DNA of 21,714 nt from the NCBI GenBank assembly GCA_041583495.1, contig JBFHFS010000074.1, forward strand, positions 1 through 21,714, given 5' to 3'. Both the position numbers and the translations under genes were made by a program. The notes under the pieces were generated by a model that saw only the letters and a list, made by a program, of their open reading frames with translations, was not told where the DNA came from and made no database searches. Origin of the DNA: JBFHFS01 sp041583495 (GTDB lineage Bacteria > Bacteroidota > Bacteroidia > Bacteroidales > Marinilabiliaceae). Each line of letters begins with the position of its first letter. The stretch's first letter is position 1. Of the stretch, positions 13,787-21,714 are shown in pieces.

Positions 13787-16507
13787 ATGAATAAACGCCT
13801 TCATTTTTTTATAATCACGATACTATTCCTCTTCTCTTTCCCCTTGGCCTATGGTCAGCAATCAGGCATAAAGGGAAAATTAAGAGATAATTCTTCCGGA
13901 AATGGCATCCCCGATGTGACCATAAAAGTTTCCGGGCAACCTATTGAGGCCACCTCAATGGCCGATGGCACGTTTACCCTTTCTGCGCTGTCGGGTGGCC
14001 AATACCAGATCCTCTTTATGCATCCCGGCTATAATCCTCATTCGCTGGAGATAAACCTGGCGGATGATGAAATTAAGGATTTAGGGGATGTTTTTCTGAC
14101 CAGTCAAACGGTTGTGGAGGGTGAGATTCCGACGATCGATTTTCAAGGCAGTGAGGAGGAAGGGGACATTGCAGCTCAAAATATCGTAGGATTGATGGGG
14201 GCCTCACAAGATATTTATCTTTCCGAGTCGGCGTTTAAATTCAGTGCGGCTCGTTTTGCTGTTCGGGGTTTGGAAAACAGTTATACACAAACCTATATCA
14301 ACGGGATCAATTTTAACGACCAGGTGCGGGGCCGATTCAACTACTCCATGATTGGCGGCTTGAACGATGCCGTTCGCAACAAGGACATCACCAACGGCAC
14401 TGCCCCGTCCAGGTTTGGCTTCGGGGACCTGGGGGGTGTGAGCCACATCAACACCAGGGCCTCTACTTACAACCCCGGCGGAAAAGTATCCGCCTCCTAC
14501 ACCAATAGAAGTTACAGCCTCAGGGGCATGGCCACCTACTCCACCGGCCTGATGGAAAACAATCTGGCCGTAACCGGTTCCGTGGGCTACCGCTGGGCCG
14601 ATGAAGGCTTTGTGGAGGGCACTTTTTACAACAGCTTCGGCTATTTCTTCTCCATCGAAAAACTCTTTGGCGCCCGCAATCAACATTCCCTCTCGTTTAC
14701 GACTCTGGGATCACCTTCCCGGCGCGGTCAGCAGAGCGCCTCGTATCAGGAGGTGTATGATTTGGTGGACAACAATCTATACAATCCCAACTGGGGCTAT
14801 CAAAACGGAAAGAAAAGAAATGCCAGGGTGGCCACCTCTTACGACCCCATAGCCATTTTATCCCACCACTGGCAACTCAACAACCATTCGGAGCTCACCA
14901 CCGGCATTGGGTTCAGATACAACCAATACGGCACCACCGCCCTTAACTGGTACAACTCGGCCGATCCACGCCCCGACTACTACCGGTATTTGCCAGGCTA
15001 CCAAAGTACGGACGAGATGAAGGCCCTTTACACCAAAGCCTGGCAAACCGACCCCACCACCAGCCAGTTGGACTGGGACAGGCTCTACAGTGTGAACATG
15101 GACCGGGAAAGAGGGCTCTATATGATTGAAGAAAGACACTATGACCTAAAGGAACTCACCTTCAACTCGACTTTCATAACCCATCCTAACGACAGGCAAA
15201 CACTGACTGTGGGCCTGGAGGGGCGCACCACCCGGTCGCTCAACTATAAAACCGTCAACGACCTTCTGGGGTCACAATACTGGCTGGACGTGGATCAATT
15301 TGCCGAACGCGATTTCAGGGGCGATCCCGACATCATCCAAAACGACCTCAACAACCCCAACCGTCAGGTGAAAAAGGACGATGTTTTTGGGTATGATTAC
15401 GACTTTTTCATCCACAGCGCCAATCTATGGATTCAAAATGAGTTTGCCCTCCCCCGCCTTGATCTCTACTACGCAGCCAAACTCTCCTATACAGGGTTTT
15501 ACCGCCAGGGAAACATGAGAAACGGGCGGGCGGCCAACAACTCCTTTGGGAAAGGGAGTCAACACGACTTTCTGAATCAGGCTCTCAAGGCCGGCGGCCT
15601 CTACAAAATTACCGGTCGACACATGCTCTCTGTCAACGCCATTTATCAAACCAAGGCTCCATTGCCAAATTATTCTTACCTGTCGGCCCGCACCAAAGAC
15701 AATGTGATTCCCGAACTCACCAGCGAAAGAGTCGCTGCCGCCGATCTCAGCTACCTCATCTCCACGCCTATCATCAATGGTCGCCTTACGGCCTTTCAAA
15801 GTAATTTTTACGATCAGAACGAGCTCAACAGCTTTTACCACGACAGCTACCGTACCTTCATAAATTATGTGATGACGGGAATTCGCAAGGTGCATCGGGG
15901 CATTGAACTTGGGGCAACCATTAACCTGACCCCCGAACTGTCTCTGGAGGCCATTGGAACCATCGCCGAATACAGATATCTTAACCGGCCCACCGGCTAC
16001 ATCACTTACGAGAATGCCAGCCGCCCCGACACGACCGAAACGGTTTATCTCAACAACTTCTTTTTGGGTGGCACCCCCCAAACGGCAGGAAGCCTCGGGT
16101 TAAACTATGCCCTGCCCAGTTACTGGTTCTTTGAACTCAACTACAACTACTTCGACAGAAACTACGTGGATTTAACCCCCGTGAGACGAACCCCCAGTGC
16201 GGTCAATTTCCAGGCCGATAATCAGGAAGAGCGAAACCGAAAGGTGGAGGAAATTGTTAATCAGGAGAAATATGAAGCGGGCGGAACGCTGGATTTCTCA
16301 ATAGGCAAGTCCCTTCGCCTCGAAGGGGGATTATTCTTAAGCATCAACCTGAATGCCAACAACATCCTAAACAACACCTCCCTGAAAACCGGAGGGTATG
16401 AGCAGGGACGGTTTGACTATGAAAACTACGACATCAACAAATTTCCTTCAAAATATTATTACGCACAGGGCCGCAATTTCTTTTTCAACCTCGGTCTCCG
16501 ATTTTAA
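13787..16507 (+). CDS. TonB-dependent outer-membrane receptor with carboxypeptidase-regulatory-like domain
   Basis: Outer-membrane active transporter powered by TonB-ExbBD. A Sec signal peptide (hydrophobic 8-22, ending AYG-QQ) is followed by a carboxypeptidase-regulatory-like beta-sandwich at about 26-105 (GIKGKLRD...GIPDVTIKVSG...ADGTFTLSALSGGQY), a stretch with a possible TonB box (EIPTIDFQG), and the plug at about 125-225 (FAVRGLENSYTQTYINGINF, then FGDLGGVSHINT). The beta-barrel fills the rest and ends in the typical terminal aromatic (FFFNLGLRF). At 906 residues it is medium-sized and lacks an obvious SusD partner; in its place comes the 1060-residue lipoprotein, 24-57 bases downstream. 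The cargo is therefore unlikely to be a standard SusCD glycan. With secreted nucleases on both sides, oligonucleotide or nucleoside import is the best guess. Confidence 0.92.
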   Translation: MNKRLHFFIITILFLFSFPLAYGQQSGIKGKLRDNSSGNGIPDVTIKVSGQPIEATSMADGTFTLSALSGGQYQILFMHPGYNPHSLEINLADDEIKDLGDVFLTSQTVVEGEIPTIDFQGSEEEGDIAAQNIVGLMGASQDIYLSESAFKFSAARFAVRGLENSYTQTYINGINFNDQVRGRFNYSMIGGLNDAVRNKDITNGTAPSRFGFGDLGGVSHINTRASTYNPGGKVSASYTNRSYSLRGMATYSTGLMENNLAVTGSVGYRWADEGFVEGTFYNSFGYFFSIEKLFGARNQHSLSFTTLGSPSRRGQQSASYQEVYDLVDNNLYNPNWGYQNGKKRNARVATSYDPIAILSHHWQLNNHSELTTGIGFRYNQYGTTALNWYNSADPRPDYYRYLPGYQSTDEMKALYTKAWQTDPTTSQLDWDRLYSVNMDRERGLYMIEERHYDLKELTFNSTFITHPNDRQTLTVGLEGRTTRSLNYKTVNDLLGSQYWLDVDQFAERDFRGDPDIIQNDLNNPNRQVKKDDVFGYDYDFFIHSANLWIQNEFALPRLDLYYAAKLSYTGFYRQGNMRNGRAANNSFGKGSQHDFLNQALKAGGLYKITGRHMLSVNAIYQTKAPLPNYSYLSARTKDNVIPELTSERVAAADLSYLISTPIINGRLTAFQSNFYDQNELNSFYHDSYRTFINYVMTGIRKVHRGIELGATINLTPELSLEAIGTIAEYRYLNRPTGYITYENASRPDTTETVYLNNFFLGGTPQTAGSLGLNYALPSYWFFELNYNYFDRNYVDLTPVRRTPSAVNFQADNQEERNRKVEEIVNQEKYEAGGTLDFSIGKSLRLEGGLFLSINLNANNILNNTSLKTGGYEQGRFDYENYDINKFPSKYYYAQGRNFFFNLGLRF

Positions 16508-16530
16508 CCCTTCCTAAACCTGATAATAAG

Positions 16531-19500
16531 ATGCAAACAACGATACGCCATAAATCGATTCACATGACCAACATAAGGAAATCGCTCATTCTTCTGATAA
16601 TGCTAAGCATTGGCCTGGGCGGATGTCAGGATGAAAATTTTGATGCGCCCCCCCACGAACGCCCGGATTATGCCGGCGAGGCCACCATTTCTATCAAAGA
16701 CTTCAAAACCAAACACAACGAGCTGCTCAAAAAGATTACCGACAACGACATTATCGAAGGGGTCATCACGGCCAATGATGTGTCGGGAAACCTCTACAAA
16801 CAAATCTTTATCCAGGATGAGACGGGCGGCCTAATGGTGGCCATCGACCGCAACAACATCTACAACGACTTCAGGATAGGACAAAAGATATACATCGAAA
16901 CCCAGGGTCTCTATATGGGCAAATATGGCGGGTTACCCCAGTTGGGTTATCAATATTCGAGAAACAACGACGACATATTTTCCATAGGCCAGATGACCTG
17001 GGAACAGGTAAAAACACATATTTTTAAAGAGGACTATCCCCAACCCGAGACCGTAATCCCAACGGTAATCACTTACAACGACTTCAACGAAGACAATTAC
17101 GGCCGACTGATAAAGTTTGAAGGCATCCGGTTTGAGGACGCAGGCCAGATCTTTGCCTTTCCAACCACCGAGGGGAGTGTACAGACCCTTAACCGGATCA
17201 TCCGGTTTGCCGACGACGACAGCAAAACCGTGACCGGCAGGATGAGCAGTGCCGCCACTTTTGCAGGCGACACCATCCCCTCCGGCATTGGCTCTGTTAC
17301 CGGCATATTAACCGTTTTCAACAGCACCGTTCAGTTTCTGTTGCGCGACACGGCCGATCTTAACTTTGAACCCAATCCCGATGGATGGGGACTGCAAAAC
17401 AGTCCCTGGACCGTGGCATATGCCTTGCAGAACATGGATAACAGCCAGTCGGGCTGGGTTAAAGGGTTCATTGTAGGAGCCGTTAAACCAGGCATCAACG
17501 ACACCAACCCGATTGATAGCAACGACGATCTCTCCTTTGAAGGTCCCTTCCTAAACAACACCATTGTAATTGCCCAATCCCCCGATGAAACCAACTGGCA
17601 AAATTGCCTGGTGATAACCCTCCCTTCGGGATCGGCCATGCGGACCATACTTAACCTCAGCGACCATGAAGATAACATAGGCAAGGAGGTAGCACTGACA
17701 GGATCACTGGAAACGATTCTGGGAGCAGCAGGCGTGAAAGTCGCCACCGGAGCCTCCTCTGAATTTATGTTTGGCGGTGCCGGAGAAGAGATTCTGAATG
17801 CCCCCCTGACCAGCACCCTCGACCCCTTTACCGAATACAGTGTTACCGGTGATCAGAAATGGGTCATGGATTCGTATGGCTATGCCAAAATGACGGCGTT
17901 TGTCAATCCCAACCGGTACGCCAACGAAGACTGGCTCATCTCTCCTGCAATGGATCTTACGGAATACGATGCGGCACACGTCACCTTCGATCACATTTCC
18001 CGCTACGGAAACAACACACAGGACCATACCCTCTGGGTATCCTCCGATTACAATGGGGGCAATCCCGGCACAGCCACCTGGACCCAGGTCACCATCGCCA
18101 ATTACTCTTCGGGGTCATCATGGACCGACTGGACCAACAGCGGCAACCTCAACATACCCTCCGGTTTCACAAACCAAACAAATATCCATATAGCCCTTAA
18201 ATATCTGTCCACCACCAGCACAGCCGGCACCTGGGAAGTGAAAAACATGAAGGTCGTCAGCGGCCCGGGCGATGAAGGTGGAATCGTCAACCCTCCCGAC
18301 CCGGGCACGGGGGATGGATCGAAAGACAGTCCCTATGACCTTCAGTCGGCCATAGACAATCAGGGGGCCACGGGCAGCTACTGGACCAAAGCCTACATCG
18401 TAGGAGCCGTAGACGACGGCAGTGGTTCCGGCATCAGCATCACCGACGATTCGAGGTTCACCGGCCCCTTCTCGGTGAGTTCGAACCTGTTGATTGCTGC
18501 CACATCCTCCGAGACCAGCTATGCCAACTGCCTGCCTGTTCAGCTACCTGTTGGAACCGTCAGAACAGCCCTAAACCTGGTGGATAACCCCGATCACCTG
18601 GGAAAAGAGGTTTTTCTTTATGGAACACTGGAGACTTATTTTGGGGTAGCCGGCATAAAAAATGTGACCGAATATGATATTGAAGGGGGCATCATCGATC
18701 CCGGGGCAGATGCCATCCTGAGTGCACCCTTCACCTCCGTTCTGGCACCCTTCGCAGAATACAGCGTTTTGGGCGATCAAAAATGGGCCCCCGACAGTTA
18801 TGGGTATGCTAAAATGACCGGCTATGTGAATCCAACCAGCCACGAAAATGAAGACTGGCTCATCTCTCCGGCACTGGATCTCTCTGCCATCGACGCCGCT
18901 TACGTCACCTTTGACCATGTGAGCCGATACGGCAACAACACCACCGACAATACCCTTTGGATATCTTCTGATTACACCAGTGGAGATCCCTCTACGGCCA
19001 CCTGGACGCAGATAATCATTCCCAACTACTCATCGGGCAGCACCTGGACCGACTGGACCAACACCGGCAACCTGAATATCCCTTCAGCGTTTGCCAACAA
19101 AAGCAATATTCATCTTGCCTTAAAATACCTCTCTTCCACCACTACCGCAGGCACCTGGGAAGTAAAGAATCTCCTGGTAAAAAGCGGGGAAGGCGACGAT
19201 GATGGAGATGATGGAACGGTGGACCCACCTCTCCCGGATGCGCCACAAATCTTTCTCGAGACCTTTGGTGAAGGCACCTACACCTATCCAAACCGGCCTG
19301 TCATCGCCGATTTTACCGATTTTGACAATTCCGGGATCACCTACTCCGACCCCTCGGGCAATGCCGATGTGAGAACCACCTCCAGTTTAAATGCCCACGT
19401 GTGGATGCCCTCCAGCAAGGATTCACAACTTATCCTGGAGGGAATTGATATTTCCGGATCCAAAGATGTGAAACTGCAATTCGACTTTTCAGCCAATGGA

Positions 19501-19713
19501 GCCACCACCGCTGACAAAATAGTGGTTAAGATAAATGATGTGGAACAAAGCGTTCCGGGAACGGCCATTGCCGCTAATGTGTTCAGCACCATTGTGATTC
19601 AGGAAGTGATTACAGCCACCAGCCCACTTAAAATTGAGTTTGTGGCCACGGCCACCAACAACACCCTGGGTTTTAGACTGGATAATATAAAACTTACCGG
19701 GAATCCAAAGTAA
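16531..19713 (+). CDS. large surface lipoprotein: DUF5689 OB-fold-like domain plus duplicated DUF6359-like/anchor modules
   Basis: Probable surface-exposed ligand-binding lipoprotein. A signal peptide ends IGLGGC (Cys32 from the first ATG); ATG 16564 (residue 12) gives a more normal lipoprotein signal and is my preferred start. The residues after the cysteine, QDEN, fit the acidic Bacteroidota lipoprotein export signal that directs proteins to the outer face. Residues about 45-280 match the DUF5689 type with OB-fold character (EGVITANDVSGNLYKQIFIQ, then DETGGLMVAI). Two tandem modules follow (291-578 and 600-886), each a DUF6359-like domain with OB-fold character (ending ...LGKEV...GSLET/GTLET) plus a choice-of-anchor J-like beta-sandwich (NEDWLISPA...TFDH.SRYGNNT). 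Acidic Gly/Pro linkers separate them (DGDDGTVDPP), and a last beta domain covers about 905-1060. It takes the SusD position behind the receptor. Confidence 0.87.
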   Translation: MQTTIRHKSIHMTNIRKSLILLIMLSIGLGGCQDENFDAPPHERPDYAGEATISIKDFKTKHNELLKKITDNDIIEGVITANDVSGNLYKQIFIQDETGGLMVAIDRNNIYNDFRIGQKIYIETQGLYMGKYGGLPQLGYQYSRNNDDIFSIGQMTWEQVKTHIFKEDYPQPETVIPTVITYNDFNEDNYGRLIKFEGIRFEDAGQIFAFPTTEGSVQTLNRIIRFADDDSKTVTGRMSSAATFAGDTIPSGIGSVTGILTVFNSTVQFLLRDTADLNFEPNPDGWGLQNSPWTVAYALQNMDNSQSGWVKGFIVGAVKPGINDTNPIDSNDDLSFEGPFLNNTIVIAQSPDETNWQNCLVITLPSGSAMRTILNLSDHEDNIGKEVALTGSLETILGAAGVKVATGASSEFMFGGAGEEILNAPLTSTLDPFTEYSVTGDQKWVMDSYGYAKMTAFVNPNRYANEDWLISPAMDLTEYDAAHVTFDHISRYGNNTQDHTLWVSSDYNGGNPGTATWTQVTIANYSSGSSWTDWTNSGNLNIPSGFTNQTNIHIALKYLSTTSTAGTWEVKNMKVVSGPGDEGGIVNPPDPGTGDGSKDSPYDLQSAIDNQGATGSYWTKAYIVGAVDDGSGSGISITDDSRFTGPFSVSSNLLIAATSSETSYANCLPVQLPVGTVRTALNLVDNPDHLGKEVFLYGTLETYFGVAGIKNVTEYDIEGGIIDPGADAILSAPFTSVLAPFAEYSVLGDQKWAPDSYGYAKMTGYVNPTSHENEDWLISPALDLSAIDAAYVTFDHVSRYGNNTTDNTLWISSDYTSGDPSTATWTQIIIPNYSSGSTWTDWTNTGNLNIPSAFANKSNIHLALKYLSSTTTAGTWEVKNLLVKSGEGDDDGDDGTVDPPLPDAPQIFLETFGEGTYTYPNRPVIADFTDFDNSGITYSDPSGNADVRTTSSLNAHVWMPSSKDSQLILEGIDISGSKDVKLQFDFSANGATTADKIVVKINDVEQSVPGTAIAANVFSTIVIQEVITATSPLKIEFVATATNNTLGFRLDNIKLTGNPK
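17401..19188 (+). repeat. tandem duplication of a 287-288-residue module inside the lipoprotein
   Basis: Copy A is 17401-18264 (residues 291-578) and copy B is 18328-19188 (residues 600-886), separated by a 63-base Gly/Pro/Asp linker. The anchor-like second halves are closest: residues 435-476 and 743-784 agree at 32 of 42 positions without gaps, and DNA runs such as TGGACCGACTGGACCAACA occur in both. The DUF6359-like halves have diverged more. Confidence 0.9.
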
Positions 19714-19740
19714 TTAACCAAACCGGAATGCCCCCCTATA

Positions 19741-19787
19741 ACCCTATGGTTTTCGGGACTCTTAACAAAGACCGGAGACCATAGGGT
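19741..19787 (+). promoter_or_regulatory. large intergenic hairpin between lipoprotein and nuclease genes
   Basis: ACCCTATGGT (19741-19750) and ACCATAGGGT (19778-19787) are perfect 10-bp inverted arms around a 27-base loop, in the 106-base gap before the nuclease gene. No T-run follows, so it is less likely a simple terminator than an mRNA processing or stability element that sets different expression of the two genes. Confidence 0.45.
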
Positions 19788-19819
19788 AACCTAATAAAAG
19801 GCCCCATCTAAACGCTGAA

Positions 19820-21463
19820 ATGACATTTACCCCCCGCCACCTGATCCTCATTTTTCTGCTAATCACCTCCCTGGGATTTGCTCAAAACCCCAATGGTTAT
19901 TACAACAGTGCCAGTGGGAAAAAAAAGGACCAACTAAAAACCGCCCTGCATTACATTGTCCGTAATCACACGGTATTGGACTATGGCACTTTGTGGCTGG
20001 CTTTCAGAGAAACCGATCAAAAAGACAACGGGACGGTCTGGGATATGTATTCAAATTACATTCGCACTTTCAGTAGCTACGACCTGAATCGGGAACACTC
20101 TTTCCCCAAGAGCTGGTGGGGAGGGGACGTTAACGCCGCCTATACCGACCTCAACCACATTTACCCTTCCGATGCCGTGGCCAACGAGGCCAAAAGCAAT
20201 TATCCCCTGGGGGAGGTGGGCAACAATCCCAGCTTTTACAATGGCGTTTCAACCGTTGGAAACAACCAGTTTCCAGGCTACACCGGGGTGGTGTTTGAAC
20301 CCGCCGACACCTATAAAGGTGATTTTGCGCGTACCTATTTCTACATGGTTACCTGCTACCAGGATTATTACAATCAATGGCGTTACCTCTACATGATAGA
20401 TGCCAATACCTATCCTGTTTTGAAGACCTGGGCGGTCAACCTGCTGCTGGAGTGGCACCGCGCCGACCCGGTAAGTGAAAAAGAACTGAATCGAAACGAG
20501 GCGGTATTCCTGCTGCAAAACAACCGCAACCCCTTTATCGATTATCCCCAGCTGGCCGAACATATCTGGGGAAACCTAATGGATGCAGACTTCATCATCG
20601 ACACCAGCATCACCGAACCCGTTTTGGTGACCCCAACCAACGATACAGAGTTACAATTTGGCACCGTATTGAAAGATCATTCCCGGACCCTCACGCTATT
20701 TGTCAAGGGACAAAATCTAACAGGAAATCTAAGTGTGTTGTTGTTCGGTACCCATCGCGATCAATATGCGGTCAACACCACTGCCATTCCGGCCGTACTA
20801 GCCAACACCGATCAGGGATATGAACTGGAAGTAACCTATTCACCCACCACCATCAGTGAGGCCCACACTGCCAGCCTGGTTATTTACGATGGCGGCCTGA
20901 CCGGCAGCATTGAAGCCAGCTTATATGCCCGAAGCATCGCCGAAGAATCCATCACCCCACCGGTAGCTCTGGAAGCCTCCAATATTTCGGCCACCGGTTT
21001 TAGAGCCAATTGGCAGGTCACCCCAGAAACCGACAGCTACACACTTGAGATATTTGCTCAACAGGCTGGCCAAACCACACTCATCCAAACCATTTACGAC
21101 CTTGAAAGCAACTATTACGACGTTACCGGGTTGGATGAAGGAATAGCCTACAGCTATCGAGTACGGCGGGTGGTAAGTGAATGGATCACCGACCCCTCGG
21201 AGCTCATCCTGGTTACCACGACCACCCAAATTGGCAAAACAAACACAAAAGAGCACATCCAGGTTTGGACCAATCACCGCACCATCTATATTCAAAATCA
21301 AAGCACAGCACCCGAACGAATCTCTATTTTCGACGGGTCGGGCAGGCTTCTGAACGTTTACACGGCTTTAACCGGACTGAGAACCTTCCCCGCCCCCACC
21401 GGAGGCATTTACCTGATCGATGCAGGTGGGGATGTGCGAAAAATAGTGGTTACACAATACTAA
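19820..21463 (+). CDS. secreted endonuclease I with FN3 domain and type IX secretion tail
   Basis: Extracellular non-specific nuclease of the endonuclease I family (relatives include E. coli EndA and Bacillus secreted nucleases). A Sec signal peptide (hydrophobic 8-20, ending FAQ) precedes the nuclease domain at about 25-255. Visible active-site motifs are NREHSFPKSWW with His93, and DLNHIYPSDAVANEAKSNYP with Asp110, Asn112, His113 and Asn123; LNRNEAVFLLQNNRNPFIDYP is the usual C-terminal signature. A beta-sandwich of the choice-of-anchor type (about 266-378), a fibronectin type III domain (about 380-469) and a type IX secretion sorting domain (about 480-547, with ISIFDGSGRLL and GGIYLID) follow. 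Export is thus through the Sec system and then the outer-membrane type IX system, with release or attachment at the cell surface. It is the last gene of the receptor-lipoprotein group. Confidence 0.93.
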   Translation: MTFTPRHLILIFLLITSLGFAQNPNGYYNSASGKKKDQLKTALHYIVRNHTVLDYGTLWLAFRETDQKDNGTVWDMYSNYIRTFSSYDLNREHSFPKSWWGGDVNAAYTDLNHIYPSDAVANEAKSNYPLGEVGNNPSFYNGVSTVGNNQFPGYTGVVFEPADTYKGDFARTYFYMVTCYQDYYNQWRYLYMIDANTYPVLKTWAVNLLLEWHRADPVSEKELNRNEAVFLLQNNRNPFIDYPQLAEHIWGNLMDADFIIDTSITEPVLVTPTNDTELQFGTVLKDHSRTLTLFVKGQNLTGNLSVLLFGTHRDQYAVNTTAIPAVLANTDQGYELEVTYSPTTISEAHTASLVIYDGGLTGSIEASLYARSIAEESITPPVALEASNISATGFRANWQVTPETDSYTLEIFAQQAGQTTLIQTIYDLESNYYDVTGLDEGIAYSYRVRRVVSEWITDPSELILVTTTTQIGKTNTKEHIQVWTNHRTIYIQNQSTAPERISIFDGSGRLLNVYTALTGLRTFPAPTGGIYLIDAGGDVRKIVVTQY

Positions 21464-21623
21464 AGAGAAGGGCTGACGGACCCTTAAAACAGGAAACACA
21501 GGGAAATATCTGCACATAGCATGGGTTTGGCCACAAATACTTATGCACCGCAAAGAGTGCCGATAAAGATCGGGCTATAAGCTCTTTAAATCAAAAAAAC
21601 AAACCGCCCTCGTTGGTTCTTTA

Positions 21624-21652
21624 TTTGGAATTTTGTAACTTAAGTACGTTTA
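21624..21652 (+). promoter_or_regulatory. candidate promoter for the gene starting at 21705
   Basis: TTTG (21624-21627) is followed after 17 bases by TACGTTTA (21645-21652), which matches TAnnTTTG except at the last base. Spacing is slightly short. The ATG follows 52 bases later. Just upstream, CCGAT-AAAG-ATCGG (21560-21573) is a short hairpin that could belong to the end of the nuclease transcript but lacks a T-run. Confidence 0.38.
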
Positions 21653-21704
21653 TCAATTCATTTCAACATTCATAATTCTTCTAACCCTTTAAACTGCTCT
21701 AATT

Positions 21705-21714
21705 ATGAAACAAC
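21705..21714 (+). CDS. start of a further gene, cut by the window edge
   Basis: ATG AAA CAA C begins at 21705 behind a candidate promoter and after a 241-base gap, a common M-K-Q start for an exported protein. Only three codons are visible, so the product cannot be named. Confidence 0.35.

Noticed and set aside
15425..16081. 218-codon minus-strand ORF
   Set aside because: Antisense shadow of the TonB-dependent receptor; composition follows the opposite-strand codons and no domain is recognisable.
13787..19713. SusC/SusD glycan uptake pair
   Set aside because: The receptor is shorter than typical SusC proteins and the downstream lipoprotein is a multi-domain DUF5689-type beta protein, not a helical TPR-type SusD; no glycosidase is present.
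21560..21573. Rho-independent terminator after the nuclease gene
   Set aside because: CCGAT-AAAG-ATCGG has only a 5-bp stem, and an A-run, not a T-run, follows on the plus strand.

Overview
The window comes from a member of the Bacteroidota, probably a Bacteroidia-type lineage; I cannot place it more precisely. The evidence is a TonB-dependent receptor with an N-terminal carboxypeptidase-regulatory-like domain, a secreted nuclease ending in a type IX secretion (Por) tail, a Pif1-like helicase with HRDC and helix-turn-helix tails, Bacteroidota-style surface lipoproteins, and several promoters of the form TTG...TAnnTTTG.

Layout. (1) 1-345: an exact 130-bp tandem repeat (two copies plus a decayed third) with purine-rich 8-bp sub-repeats. 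(2) 396-5628: a Pif1-like helicase (minus), diverging from an S9-family serine peptidase lipoprotein (plus), then a small four-helix membrane protein (minus). (3) 5893-10188: an AT-rich minus-strand block with a TetR/AcrR repressor followed by DoxX-like protein, AhpD/CMD-type peroxidase, TlpA-like lipoprotein, CcdA-like thiol transporter, Tat-exported type II haloacid dehalogenase and a second DoxX protein. Two matching 16-bp palindromes lie before the repressor gene and before the operon, so the repressor probably controls both. (4) 10189-11226: a decayed strip with a gene-end remnant and a toxin-antitoxin locus in which promoter, operator and antitoxin are intact but the toxin is cut down to about its first 12-13 codons. 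(5) 11273-12433: a membrane metallophosphoesterase. (6) 12467-21463: a divergent set made of a secreted endonuclease/exonuclease/phosphatase-fold enzyme (minus), and a TonB-dependent receptor, a large surface lipoprotein and a secreted endonuclease I (plus). A further gene begins at 21705 and runs out of the window.

Working together. Region 6 reads as a nucleic-acid foraging locus, analogous to a polysaccharide utilisation locus: endonuclease I cuts extracellular DNA or RNA, the OB-fold-like lipoprotein may hold it at the cell surface, the receptor imports fragments, and the periplasmic EEP enzyme, possibly with the membrane phosphoesterase, trims them. This is inferred from domains and neighbourhood. 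Region 3 looks like an inducible response to a reactive, perhaps halogenated, electrophile or oxidant that couples thiol redox to dehalogenation outside the cytoplasm. Its low GC, next to the GC-richer flanks, and the broken genes beside it suggest an acquired segment.
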